DNA of 64,000 nt, taken from Halobacterium sp. CBA1132 (lineage in GTDB: Archaea; Halobacteriota; Halobacteria; Halobacteriales; Halobacteriaceae). A program made the translations under genes and the position numbers. This document shows, one piece after another, positions 16,976-26,800 of this stretch. The notes under the pieces are model-generated. The model saw only the letters and a program-made list of their open reading frames with translations, was not told the origin of the DNA and did not search any database. Numbering within the stretch: the stretch's first letter is position 1; each line of letters starts with the position of its first letter. The stretch is from assembly GCF_001485535.1 (NCBI RefSeq), contig NZ_BCMZ01000002.1, forward strand, positions 124,001-188,000. Direction: 5' to 3'.

Positions 16976-19894
16976 TCATAATGGGAGAGTTAAACAGTAG
17001 TTCTCAACCTCGGGCGCCAGTGAGATGATCTGTTCTCGACGCTCTAATTCACGGCGACGTGTCTCAATTCGCTCTTCGAGCTGTTCAAGACGCTCCTGTT
17101 GGCCTCTGATCGCGATGTCCATATCCGATCCGGCGTCGGCTTTACGCTCGTACTCGTCGATGAAGGACTCGATCCGTTCTCGTTCCGCCTGTGCGTACTC
17201 CTCAAGGTTCTCCAGCTCTTGATCGGTCTCCTCGTGGCGCTTCTCCTGAAGATGGTTCTTGATCTCGTTGACCCGCACGCTCACATACCGATCGGCAGCG
17301 GTCCGTAAATCGGATTGAGCGTCGAGAACTATCCGAAGGTCGTCGACGTCGGGCTTTGCTGCTACCGAGTCACCCTCGACAACACGTTCACCGAGCGCCT
17401 GCTGAGCGTCCTCTTGCGCAGCATCCACGAAGACGGGAATGGTCTCCTCGCGAATCACGTCGCCGATGCCGTCCTCGAACGCCACGCGATAGTTGTAGGT
17501 GATACCCGGCGTATCGACGAACGGAAGCAGTTTGAGTCCGACCTCACCGCGCTCGTCCTCCAACACGCGTGCCATGAGCCGTTGCAGGACGTCCGTGTCG
17601 GGGGCGAGGTAGGTGATGTCCTCGTGATCCATCGCGAAGTCGCGGTCGAACGTGAATGGGCCGAACGTCGAATCTTGGCCGGGCGCATTAATCCCGTCCG
17701 GCAACTCAGCCTGATAGAGATTGGTGCCGCGCTTCTCGAATTCGCCTCCGAAGGCTTCGACTGCTCGCTCGAAGAACTCGCGAATGTCGCCCTCGCTCCC
17801 GTAGACATCCTCTGACTCGTCGACGACCTCCTGAATCTGCCGGCGACTCTCGGCATCGAACGTGCTCGTATCGACGAGGCTTCGCTCGTACCACTCCTCG
17901 AGCGTTCGCTGACGCTCCTCGATCATCTCCTCCAGTTCCTCTTTGGTCGCACTCGGCGGTTCGTCGTTCTCGATGGACTCCATGATGAGCGAGTCCACGT
18001 CGATGTCGTCGAGGATGCCCAGCACGTCTGCCGTGTTCCCGAGTTGGGAGCGAATCTCCTCGACCTTGGTTTGCAGCATTTCGAAGATCTCGCTCTCGCG
18101 AGTGTTGTCGAAGAGGAAGTTCCAGACCTTGACCTCCTCCTCCTGCCCGTAGCGGTGGATGCGCCCGATCCGCTGCTCGAGCCGATTCGGGTTCCACGGA
18201 AGCTCGTAGTTGGCCATGATGTGGCAGCTGTGCTGGAGGTCGATCCCCTCACTCGCTGCGTCGGTCGCGAACAGGAGCCGCGACTGGCCGTGATTGAACT
18301 CGTCTTCGATCCGCGCTCGTTCCTCCTTATCCACGTCCCCGTGAATCACGAGAATCTCGTCAGCCCACGGCTCATCCTGTACGAATTCGAGGAGGTAGTC
18401 GAGCGTATCTCGGTACTCCGTGAATAGCAGGAGTTTCTCGTTCGGTTGCTCCTCGAGGAGTTGGGAGATGAACCGCCTGACCTTCTGGGCCTTGGAGTCG
18501 ACCGGCAAATCCTCCGCCAGCGAGACGAGATCGCGGAGGGTATCGATCTCCTCTTGGAGCTGTTCGTCAGTGCTGGTGACAGTCAGGCCGGCGACCTCGT
18601 CTTCCGCGTGTTGCTTGTCGTCCTCGTCTAAATCCTCGCCGTCGAGGTAGGCCCGCGCTTCCTCGGAAAGACCATCCGTTTCCGCCTCCTCGTCAAGGAG
18701 ATCGTCCAGTCGTCGACGGAGTGTCGCGTGAATCGCGCCGACGCTGCTCACCAGCCGTTTCTGCATGAGCGCCATCGCGAACCCGACCGCGGGTTCGTTC
18801 AGCTTCTCCGAGCGATTGTAGACGTTTTTGACGTAGTCGGTGACCGCCCGGTAGAACTGCCGCTCGTCGTGCGTCATCGAGACCGAGACCGAGTTGACCT
18901 CCCGGTCTGGGAAGACGCGTTCACCATCTTCGTCGTAGATGTCGGTCTTCCCGCGACGAATCATTACGCGGTCGACTGTCTCCTGAGAGAGTTCCCGGTT
19001 CTCGCCGACGAGGAACGGGTCGATATACTCGACCAGTGAGCGGAATGCTTCGCCCTTCCCGTCGTGCGGCGTCGCGCTGAGAAGCAGCAGCGAGTCGGAG
19101 TTCCCCGTGATGGTATCAACCATGTTTGCCGTCTTGCTGGGCGAGTCGCCCCGCTTTGCGGCCTTGTGTGCCTCGTCGACCACGACGACGTCCCAGAACG
19201 CGTCCTGGAGTGCGGGCTGGAACTCGTCCTGTCGCAGGAACGCCATGCTGGTGACGAGCTGTTGCTGGTCTTGGTTCCAGATGTTGGCCTCTTCCCCGAG
19301 CCGTCGGCGCTCACCTTCGACCCATGCCCGGTCTGCGACGGTGAGATCGACGTCGAAGAAGCGATCCATATCCCGAATCCACTTTTTCTGGAGATGAGCG
19401 GGAACGACGAATAGGACGCGGTCGGCGCGATTCCGGGCGGCGAGTTCCTTGAGGATGAGTCCGGCCTCTATCGTTTTCCCGAGGCCGACGTCGTCGCCGA
19501 TAAGCGCCCGCTGCCGGAGCTTCTGCATCACCCAATTCACGGCTTCGAGCTGGTAGGGCTCCAGTCGAACGAGCGAGTTCGAGATGCTCAGGAGTTGCCC
19601 CTGTTCGTGGGCGAGCTTGAGTTTCGTCGCCTGTGTGTGGAGGTCGAACCACTGCGCCGAGACCGCGTCGTGGTCTGGATGAAGATCATCGATTCGGTGG
19701 TTGGACAGCTCCTCGATTCCAGATCGATGGGGTTGAATCTCGACATCGTCGAGACAGACCGTCTTAGCGCCCTCGCCGTCGATGTATGCTCTTAGGTACT
19801 CGATCTCTCCGACCGTTTGGGTTTTGATGACTTCAGCCGGCGCTCCATTGAGAATCACCCGCTGCCCCGGAGAGAACTGGGTAGAGTTTGTCAT
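16976..19894 (-). CDS. brxHII: BrxHII-like SNF2 helicase of BREX
   Basis: A 972-residue SNF2-family (COG0553) ATPase. Motifs are GDDVGLGKTIE near residue 135, VVVDEAHKA near residue 238, LLLSATPHDG near residue 275, and QRIGRIHRYGQ near residue 585. A long acidic linker precedes the second RecA lobe, and a large C-terminal region ends in coiled coil (residues about 890-960). This matches the helicase that takes the place of BrxL in BREX types with brxHII; DISARM's DrmD is a close relative. No drmA, drmB or drmC homologue is here, whereas BrxA, BrxB, BrxC, PglX and PglZ are, so BREX is the better reading. It lies 55 bp after the nuclease-like gene upstream and is probably in the same transcript. 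Confidence 0.85.
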   Translation of the reverse strand: MTNSTQFSPGQRVILNGAPAEVIKTQTVGEIEYLRAYIDGEGAKTVCLDDVEIQPHRSGIEELSNHRIDDLHPDHDAVSAQWFDLHTQATKLKLAHEQGQLLSISNSLVRLEPYQLEAVNWVMQKLRQRALIGDDVGLGKTIEAGLILKELAARNRADRVLFVVPAHLQKKWIRDMDRFFDVDLTVADRAWVEGERRRLGEEANIWNQDQQQLVTSMAFLRQDEFQPALQDAFWDVVVVDEAHKAAKRGDSPSKTANMVDTITGNSDSLLLLSATPHDGKGEAFRSLVEYIDPFLVGENRELSQETVDRVMIRRGKTDIYDEDGERVFPDREVNSVSVSMTHDERQFYRAVTDYVKNVYNRSEKLNEPAVGFAMALMQKRLVSSVGAIHATLRRRLDDLLDEEAETDGLSEEARAYLDGEDLDEDDKQHAEDEVAGLTVTSTDEQLQEEIDTLRDLVSLAEDLPVDSKAQKVRRFISQLLEEQPNEKLLLFTEYRDTLDYLLEFVQDEPWADEILVIHGDVDKEERARIEDEFNHGQSRLLFATDAASEGIDLQHSCHIMANYELPWNPNRLEQRIGRIHRYGQEEEVKVWNFLFDNTRESEIFEMLQTKVEEIRSQLGNTADVLGILDDIDVDSLIMESIENDEPPSATKEELEEMIEERQRTLEEWYERSLVDTSTFDAESRRQIQEVVDESEDVYGSEGDIREFFERAVEAFGGEFEKRGTNLYQAELPDGINAPGQDSTFGPFTFDRDFAMDHEDITYLAPDTDVLQRLMARVLEDERGEVGLKLLPFVDTPGITYNYRVAFEDGIGDVIREETIPVFVDAAQEDAQQALGERVVEGDSVAAKPDVDDLRIVLDAQSDLRTAADRYVSVRVNEIKNHLQEKRHEETDQELENLEEYAQAERERIESFIDEYERKADAGSDMDIAIRGQQERLEQLEERIETRRRELERREQIISLAPEVENYCLTLPL

Positions 19895-19949
19895 CGAGTG
19901 ATGTCTGTGTCAAGACCGCACGCCGTCTTCAAGATTGTCAGTCCGCGCA

Positions 19950-21227
19950 TTATCGAGCCTCCGTTGCGGCGAACGACCGTAGGGTACGTTCGATCTCCGA
20001 CTCAACGTATTCGATTTCTGCACTGTAGGCATCTACGATGTCGGCGTAGTACTGCGGTATCTGTCCAGCCAGTTCCCGACTTTCAAACTCCTCGGTGTAC
20101 GTCTCCAGAATGGAACCCGCGGCGGCTTCGTTGACCAACGTCCGTTCCTCGTTCTCGATGAATTGCGTGAGAACTAGCTTCATTACCGAATCTGGAACGT
20201 CGAAGGCACGCTCGGCCGGGAGTATCGACTCGAACAGTCTTCCGCCGAGGTACGGTACGTCGCTGAACATCTCTGGAAGTTCGGCGTCGCGCTGCTGTTT
20301 TGGAGTCGAAAGCGCATCGTAGAACAACGGCTGGAGGTATTGAGAGTAGAAGCTACCCCGGAATCGATTGAGCCCCTGATTATGTTCGCTCCACTGAGAG
20401 TGGAGCGCGACGCGGTTGAGGATACCGCGATCTGCCAGCAGTTTCACGAAGGCGAGTCGATCAACGAGTAGTGTCGCGAAGGCCAGTTTCTCCGACTTTG
20501 AGGCGTCTGGCGGCTGCTCGATTGCGTCAACCAGAGCAGCATCCAGATGCTTGTATTCACCGCCGCCGGTAGTCACCTCCAAGTAGAGGTCGTAAAATTC
20601 GGTCAGTCCGCCGATAGCTCGCCGGATACCGTAGTGGTTGAACGTCTGGTAGAAGTCTCCCAACACTCCTTCGACGGTGCCGTTTTCCTGCAGCTCTTCG
20701 GTGTAACTGACTAATCCTTGATTACGGGCGATCCGCCGTACCGCTGGTGCGATATTCTGCTCTTCGACGACGGTGACGAGGTCTGCTCGACCGCGTTCAC
20801 CCGTTTCGACAGCGTACATTCCCCATCGGAATCCGTCAGTCGAAAGCCCGTACTCGTATCGGCGTGAGTCGAGGTAGCCCTCGATGTCACCCTGCGCGGT
20901 TTCGAAGTTGTTGACCGATTTGTTCTCTCCGATAACAGTATCAGAGAGATTGTCGATACGGAAATCCGGCTGCTCATCGCTATCACCGACGGGATAGTAC
21001 GGTCTTGGTGTGTATTCGTAGCCGAGCGTCTCCAGAATCGGCCAGATGAGAGCATCTTCGACACACCGCTCGGGTGTTTGGCCGAGATTCTTGCTCTGAA
21101 GTGTGCCGTCTGCCTCGACGATCTCACTGAGCCGCGGCTCGTCCATCTGATCGTCGAGCGTCGTCAGAAAGTCGATGATGTAACTCCGAATAGCGGTGGT
21201 CGCTTCTTCTATTTCCTGTGATGACAT
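19950..21227 (-). CDS. PD-(D/E)XK-like protein of the BREX locus
   Basis: A 425-residue protein. Residues about 45-125 resemble the N-terminal nuclease-like domain of type I restriction HsdR and related proteins: CVEDALIWPILETLGY, then QPDFRI, VIGENKSV, and DGFRWGMY. The sequence PDF...ENK fits PD-(D/E)XK with Glu and Lys in place. The remaining 300 residues are helical with no motif I recognise. It starts 21 bp after pglZ and ends 55 bp before brxHII, so it sits inside the BREX operon. It could be an effector nuclease or a DNA-binding subunit. It is not one of the core BREX proteins I know. Confidence 0.6.
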   Translation of the reverse strand: MSSQEIEEATTAIRSYIIDFLTTLDDQMDEPRLSEIVEADGTLQSKNLGQTPERCVEDALIWPILETLGYEYTPRPYYPVGDSDEQPDFRIDNLSDTVIGENKSVNNFETAQGDIEGYLDSRRYEYGLSTDGFRWGMYAVETGERGRADLVTVVEEQNIAPAVRRIARNQGLVSYTEELQENGTVEGVLGDFYQTFNHYGIRRAIGGLTEFYDLYLEVTTGGGEYKHLDAALVDAIEQPPDASKSEKLAFATLLVDRLAFVKLLADRGILNRVALHSQWSEHNQGLNRFRGSFYSQYLQPLFYDALSTPKQQRDAELPEMFSDVPYLGGRLFESILPAERAFDVPDSVMKLVLTQFIENEERTLVNEAAAGSILETYTEEFESRELAGQIPQYYADIVDAYSAEIEYVESEIERTLRSFAATEAR

Positions 21228-21248
21228 AGATGCGAAGTTCGTGAGAGA

Positions 21249-23444
21249 TTAGCCCTGCGTGATGCTGATAAAGTCAAGCACGAACTCCTGTGGTAGAAGT
21301 CCGCCGTGGTAAAACCGCGCGTCACCGAGGCCTTGCTTTCTGAACCTTTTGAGTGGGCTCGCAAGGACGCTGACGTTGGCGTCGAGGTACCCCAGTCGGG
21401 AACTGGAGTCAAGTAGCACGCCGGGCGAATCCTCGTCCACATCCTCCCCGGCGATCCATCGGCGCCCGGAGTCGGAGGCTTCCGTCGGCCGCGAGATCTT
21501 CTCCGGCGACGCGTTGTCCGGGAGCAGGACGAACCCGTGGTCGGTCAGCACGTAGGCCTGATCCCACTCGCCCTGTTTGAGTTTCGTGCCGATGAACTCC
21601 GCGAGCGAGTCGACGCGTCGCGCCAGCATCGCCTCGAGGTCGCTGAGTTCCTTCTCGCCGATGTCGTCGATGTCGTTCTTGAAGTAGGCGACACGCGTCG
21701 ACTGCCAGCCGTCGTCCTCCTCCTCGCGAGTGACTGTCCAGCCGTCGCTGCCCAACAGCGACTCGCGGCGGTTGGTCGTCACCCGACGGTTGTTTCGCAG
21801 CGGCTGTAACTCGCCATCGACCAGCGAGACGTCGAACATCTGGATCTCTCCCGGCGTGAGTGCAGCCTTCCCGAACTCGGTCTCCGAGGGAAGCGTTCCG
21901 AGCCAGACATCTTCGTCGATGGCGAACTCGGGAGCATCGGACGGGAGCGTCGACACGTAGTCACGCAATTCGTCCGCGAGGCGACGAGCGAGGTCAAGCC
22001 GAAGGGCGTCGATGACGAACAGCGCAATAGTCTGGCCGCTTTCGAGGCCGTCTGATTCCTTCGTGAAGAACTGGTAGGAGTGATCCTCGTCGACGAACGG
22101 AGCGCCAGCTTCGACGGTATCGGTGACGAGGTCGCCGAGGTCTTCGAGGTACTCGACGTATTCTGACTGGAGCTGCGTCCGGAGGTCATCAAGCGCAGCG
22201 GTCGCGGGATGATCGTCGGGAAGGTCGGTCTCGGGCTCTCCGGCGACGACGAGGTTGAGCACCGCGTTGTCGATCTGCCATGTGCCGTCGTCCGGGTCGG
22301 CGTACAGCGAGACGACGTCGTCGGTGGCGTTCTCGTCCCACGTTTCGAGCTGGTGCGCGAGGCGAGCGATCTCTGCGGCCTGCTCCCACGTCCGCGTCCA
22401 CGGGCTGTCCGGGCCGTAGGCTCCGCGGTAGGTGCCGCGGAAGTCCTCGCTCCCGAGCAGAGCGTCGTGCCGCTCCTCGGCGCGCTCGAGACACGTCTCG
22501 TAATCGCCAGCGTCGAAGGACGCGTGCCACTCCTCCCAGAGGCGACGTTCGAGCGCGGCGTCGACGATACAGTCCGCGAGTTCCCACGGGTCGTCGACGT
22601 CCGCGACGACGTCGGGCCAGATCGCCTCGCCGAGGTAACGGTCGGCAAGGAGGCTGGCCGAGGTGGTGTTGTTTAGAAGCGACTTGATCTCGGGGAGGTC
22701 GTGATCGCCAGCCGTCTCGGCGCGGAACTCCCTCGGGAAGCGTTCGGCGTCGGCGCCGGCGTGGATCAGCCACTCGGCGACGGCCCATCGACGCGTCGCC
22801 GCGACGATCCCTACGGGTTCGTCCTCGCTGGCGACCGCGTCGACGCCCTCGCTGGTCAGCAAGTCCTGCATCTGCTCGATAGTGTCGGGGCTGTCGTCGA
22901 TGTCTCCCCAGCCGTTTTCCAGCACGAACGCGACGGGATCGGTGTAGCCGCCGGTGACGATCTGCGTGCGGAGCTGTTCGAGCGTCGGGAGCTGTCCGCC
23001 GGTGAGCTGGTCGTGGAGGATCCGCGCGATCTCGCGGCGCTTTGCGGGATCATCCGCCTGCGTCGCGGTTTTCAGCTCCCACGCATCGAGTTGCCCGCGC
23101 TCGAACGCGTGGACGGTGAGGTCTTCGATGCTCATCTCCACCTCGCCACCCGTGTGCTCGACGTCGCGGAACCAGTCGTAGTCGCCCTCGGCGTCTTCGG
23201 GTTCCTTGACGTGTGGGACGTACCAGACCTGCTCGCCGTCGGCTGGATCGGAACGAAGTTCCAGCGGCGTCTCCTCGGCGACCTTCAGGTGAACGCCGAG
23301 TTCGTTACAGGCCTGCTCGATGATGTCCTCGAGGTAGTTCCCGTCGTCCCACCAGAGAACGATCGGGTCGGACGACTCGGCTCGGTCAAACTCGCTACGG
23401 ATGGTATCTTTCGCGGCGTCGGGGAGGGTCTGTTTAGCTTGCAT
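21249..23444 (-). CDS. pglZ: PglZ, alkaline-phosphatase-fold BREX protein
   Basis: A 731-residue PglZ. The alkaline-phosphatase-like core is visible as ALFVIDALRLDLARRLADEL near residue 474, with the metal-binding Asp, and YVLTDHGFVLLPDN near residue 633, the conserved DHG. The N-terminal domain includes WWDDGNYLEDII and is otherwise alpha-helical. PglZ is the signature protein of all BREX types and is needed with PglX for methylation and phage exclusion. It is separated from the upstream membrane protein by 2 bp and from the downstream nuclease-like gene by 21 bp, so it is part of a continuous operon with pglX. Confidence 0.9.
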   Translation of the reverse strand: MQAKQTLPDAAKDTIRSEFDRAESSDPIVLWWDDGNYLEDIIEQACNELGVHLKVAEETPLELRSDPADGEQVWYVPHVKEPEDAEGDYDWFRDVEHTGGEVEMSIEDLTVHAFERGQLDAWELKTATQADDPAKRREIARILHDQLTGGQLPTLEQLRTQIVTGGYTDPVAFVLENGWGDIDDSPDTIEQMQDLLTSEGVDAVASEDEPVGIVAATRRWAVAEWLIHAGADAERFPREFRAETAGDHDLPEIKSLLNNTTSASLLADRYLGEAIWPDVVADVDDPWELADCIVDAALERRLWEEWHASFDAGDYETCLERAEERHDALLGSEDFRGTYRGAYGPDSPWTRTWEQAAEIARLAHQLETWDENATDDVVSLYADPDDGTWQIDNAVLNLVVAGEPETDLPDDHPATAALDDLRTQLQSEYVEYLEDLGDLVTDTVEAGAPFVDEDHSYQFFTKESDGLESGQTIALFVIDALRLDLARRLADELRDYVSTLPSDAPEFAIDEDVWLGTLPSETEFGKAALTPGEIQMFDVSLVDGELQPLRNNRRVTTNRRESLLGSDGWTVTREEEDDGWQSTRVAYFKNDIDDIGEKELSDLEAMLARRVDSLAEFIGTKLKQGEWDQAYVLTDHGFVLLPDNASPEKISRPTEASDSGRRWIAGEDVDEDSPGVLLDSSSRLGYLDANVSVLASPLKRFRKQGLGDARFYHGGLLPQEFVLDFISITQG

Positions 23445-23446
23445 AG

Positions 23447-23878
23447 TCAGTTGGTAAGGAGACCGTCGAGATACTCTTCTACCGGTGCGTTGGTGTAGTC
23501 AAGGTAGGCTGCTATCGAGATAGTTGAAACAACAACGAGCAACGTCGCCCCCATAGCGTAGACATTCATGCGTGACTCTGGAACGTCCGAATTGAAAAAT
23601 TGCATTGTAATGATGAGTGTAACCCATCCGATGCCAGCTACAATTAGCCAGTAACCAGTCAGCTTCTCCGCAAACCGCTCGGGGAAATCATACAGCACGA
23701 CTGGAATGCCGATGAAGAACATCGGGCCAAGAAATCCCCACATCACGACGGAGTCCCAACTCAGTACGCCGAGGTAACCGAAAAAGTACGAGACAGGGTA
23801 GGTGATCGGGAATAGCGATGCTCCGAAGAGCATCGAAAGAATCGCTTTCCCGATCGGAAATTCGACTTCGTTGCTCAT
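23447..23878 (-). CDS. Four-helix membrane protein between pglX and pglZ
   Basis: A 143-residue hydrophobic protein with four likely membrane segments, around residues 12-35 (ILSMLFGASLFPITYPVSYF), 43-65, 75-95 and 108-128, and a short acidic C-terminal tail. It lies 9 bp after pglX and 2 bp before pglZ, so it must be co-transcribed with them. I know no membrane protein as a core BREX component. It could anchor the BREX complex to the membrane, act as an effector or be a passenger. No family is recognised. Confidence 0.6.
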   Translation of the reverse strand: MSNEVEFPIGKAILSMLFGASLFPITYPVSYFFGYLGVLSWDSVVMWGFLGPMFFIGIPVVLYDFPERFAEKLTGYWLIVAGIGWVTLIITMQFFNSDVPESRMNVYAMGATLLVVVSTISIAAYLDYTNAPVEEYLDGLLTN

Positions 23879-23887
23879 CGTTCCTAC

Positions 23888-26800
23888 TTACAGCACCTTG
23901 TCCTCGACGACCTCCGGGACGATGTCCTTCTCCGCGAGCGGCATGATGTTGATCGCGACGCCGTGCTTGTGGACTGGCTGGTAGCCGGTAGTCGTCACCT
24001 CTGAGAGCGCCCGATCTTCCCAATCGTTGGGGATGTCTGCAGCGACCTCGTCGCAATCGTCAGAAATCTCCTCGGCCAGTTGCGTGTACTCGTCAACGTC
24101 GGCGGCGAGTTCCGAGAGAAGCCGCTGACGTTCAGAGACACCGGCATCTCCGATCTGCGCCTGTCCGGCGTCCTCGAACTGGTCGAAGTAGTACGTCATG
24201 AACAGAATCCCGTTGCTCGCGTAGTGGGAGGAGCCGACGAGATCGTCGTAGTACTCGAAGAGGTCATAGAGATGAGCCTCGACGGGTTCGGAACCGTCCT
24301 CGGCGTAGGCCTCGAAGGCAGCCTGTAGGTCGTCGAGCGCGTCGATCCACTCGTCTTTGTTCTCCTGTACAGTCTCGTAGAACGAGGGGCTGAACAGGTC
24401 TTCCATATCCACGTCCTCCAGATCGGCGAGCGTTTCGAGGGTGTCAAGCCGTGACGCTGTCCGCTCCCGGAACTCCCCGACGCGTTCGGCTGCCTCGGCG
24501 GCGCGCTCCTGATTCTCTTCGGGCCACTCGCGAGGGTTGGATTCGGCAAGTTCGCCCAGCTGTTCTTCAAACACGCTGAGCTGTTCGAGGCCGCTCTCGC
24601 ACCGTTCGTACTCCTCGGCGGCGTCGGCGCGTTCGGAGGCCGAGAGCGATTCGTCGTTACGGCGACTGTTTGCCGCCGCCCTTCGTTCCCGGAGGTGCGT
24701 CCGTCGCGGCTCGAGGTACTGGTTCTGCAGGCGGTCGAAGATACTCGCGTCTAACTGGTGGTAGTCGACAAGGCAACCGAAGCCCTCTCCCTCTGGGTCG
24801 GAGACGAGTCGTTCGGTCGAGAAGCGCCAGAGGATCGGCGTCCGATCGAACTTCGAGACGTGGTACTCGAACAGGTCATCTTCGAGCCACGCGCGGAGGT
24901 TCGGATATGCCTCATCGCTCGCACTCCGGTTTCCAAGCACCTCGTCGACCTCTGCGAGGCGGTCAGTTGCGTGTTCGCCCCAGACGCGTTCGAACTCGGC
25001 CTCGATGTTGGTTAGGAGATCGTCCTTACCATCGATTTTAGAGAGGGGAATGATGCCGTCATCGGTGCCGTCGATGGCTTGAAGCGTGAAGTGTAGAAGG
25101 AGGTCTTTGACCTGCTCGGGGAAGTCTTCTGAAGGCTCCGTAACGGTATCAGGATCATAGTCCTCCTGTTCGCGAGGATCCTCGATCGTTCTAAGAGCGA
25201 TCTCTTGAAGTATTGTTTCGCGCTGTTCATCAGTAATACCGAAGCACTCGAACACAGCATCGTCGATGTCGTCGGCGCAGGATTGGAGGTCTTGTTCGAC
25301 CTGCTCCAAGTGTTTAGCGGCGGCAATGCCGACCTCCCTGAGGGAGGCTGTCGTGGACACCGTTTGTGAAGGGTTATCGACCGAAAGCTCACTCCGAAGT
25401 TCACGGTGAGGGTGATCGTACTGAGATAGTGGATCATTCACACCGAGTACGTCAAGCAAGACAGGCCCATCGTAGTAGGGGGAAACGAAGTCGTACTGAC
25501 GTTTCGAGATGAGCTGACCAACAGCTTCCCGTGAGAGTTTCTCTAGTTCGTCAATATCCTCAAGCTCATTACGCCACGGTACTTTCGAAACGAATCCGAC
25601 CTCCCACATCCGCTCAGAGGTTTGTGTAAGCATTAGATAGGTGAAGAGGTGACTGTTGGTGTAGGAGAGAGCGTTCCAAGTAGCCCTCTTCGGAATCAGG
25701 ACTGAGCCCTTGTGACCGAAGATTGATTCTTCGTGGAGGTATCCGAATCTGCGGCCACTTCTCTTCGCGACCGTGTAGGTCAGAGATTCTGTAAAGTAGC
25801 TATCCTCGTTACGTGGGTATGATCCCCCGTATCTTTTCACCTCTTGTCCTGCTGCGCCCCAAAGTAGAGTTCGTTTAGTCCTTGGCAGTAGCCAAGAATC
25901 AGCACCTCCCTTAGCAAAGGGTACCCAGTCGGAAGAATGGAAGTCCTCCCAGAAACGGTGCGTAAACCTGCCATCGTTGCCTGTCTGAAGGCCTACCTTA
26001 GCTGAACCAAGACTTTCCGCATCTACGTCTCCATTTTCTGCATCGAGGACAACCGCTGAATCGTAGAGGGAGCGTAGCTCCTTCGGAACCCAGTATGATA
26101 GTGGTGTGCCCGGGACAGTATCGAATTCGCGCAGGTCGCGGTAGTAAAAACGCTGAATTCCACTGTATTCGCTATCGAAAGATGCCTGAATAAATGTCGA
26201 TTCCTTTTCGCCCTTCTCTACATCCGGCAATCGAATGAAAGTCCCTGATTGGCCGCTTTTGGTCTCGGATCTAACAACAGTTCCTACTGTCCCAACGGTT
26301 GCATTGTCAAGAATGTCGTAACCAAACTCAGAGAAGAAGTCGAAGGCTCCACGTCCCCCGATGAAGTCTTCTCGGAAGTCTTGGAAGGACTTGTTGAACA
26401 TGAACGACCACGGAACGAGCATACCTGTCCGCCCATCGGTCTTCGCCAGCCTATCACAAGCTTCGAAGAAGTTGATGTAATATTCAGTAGTGTATTTGTA
26501 GCTCTCGCTTTCCCGGATATATTCCTGAACGTTATCCGGCATCCGTCCTCCCGAGCCATACGGAGGATTCATCAGCGCCACATCGTACTCTTGGCTCAGC
26601 ACTACCAATAGATTCAGGAAGCTTCTGAGGTTCTGTTCGCCAAACGAATCAGACGAACGTTCGTCAACTGCCTGTCGTAGTGCTTTCAGGAATGAGTTCA
26701 GAGACTGGTGTGTTCCATCACCCCAATCCGAGAGGCCCGTCTGCCCACTCTCGAACACCTCCTCGAGCGTCCCACTTACGTCGAGCAGGCTCCCGAGGGC

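Noticed and set aside
16976-19894. Reading the SNF2 helicase as DISARM drmD
   Set aside because: No drmA, drmB, drmC or DISARM methyltransferase is present, whereas PglX, PglZ, BrxA, BrxB and two BrxC are.
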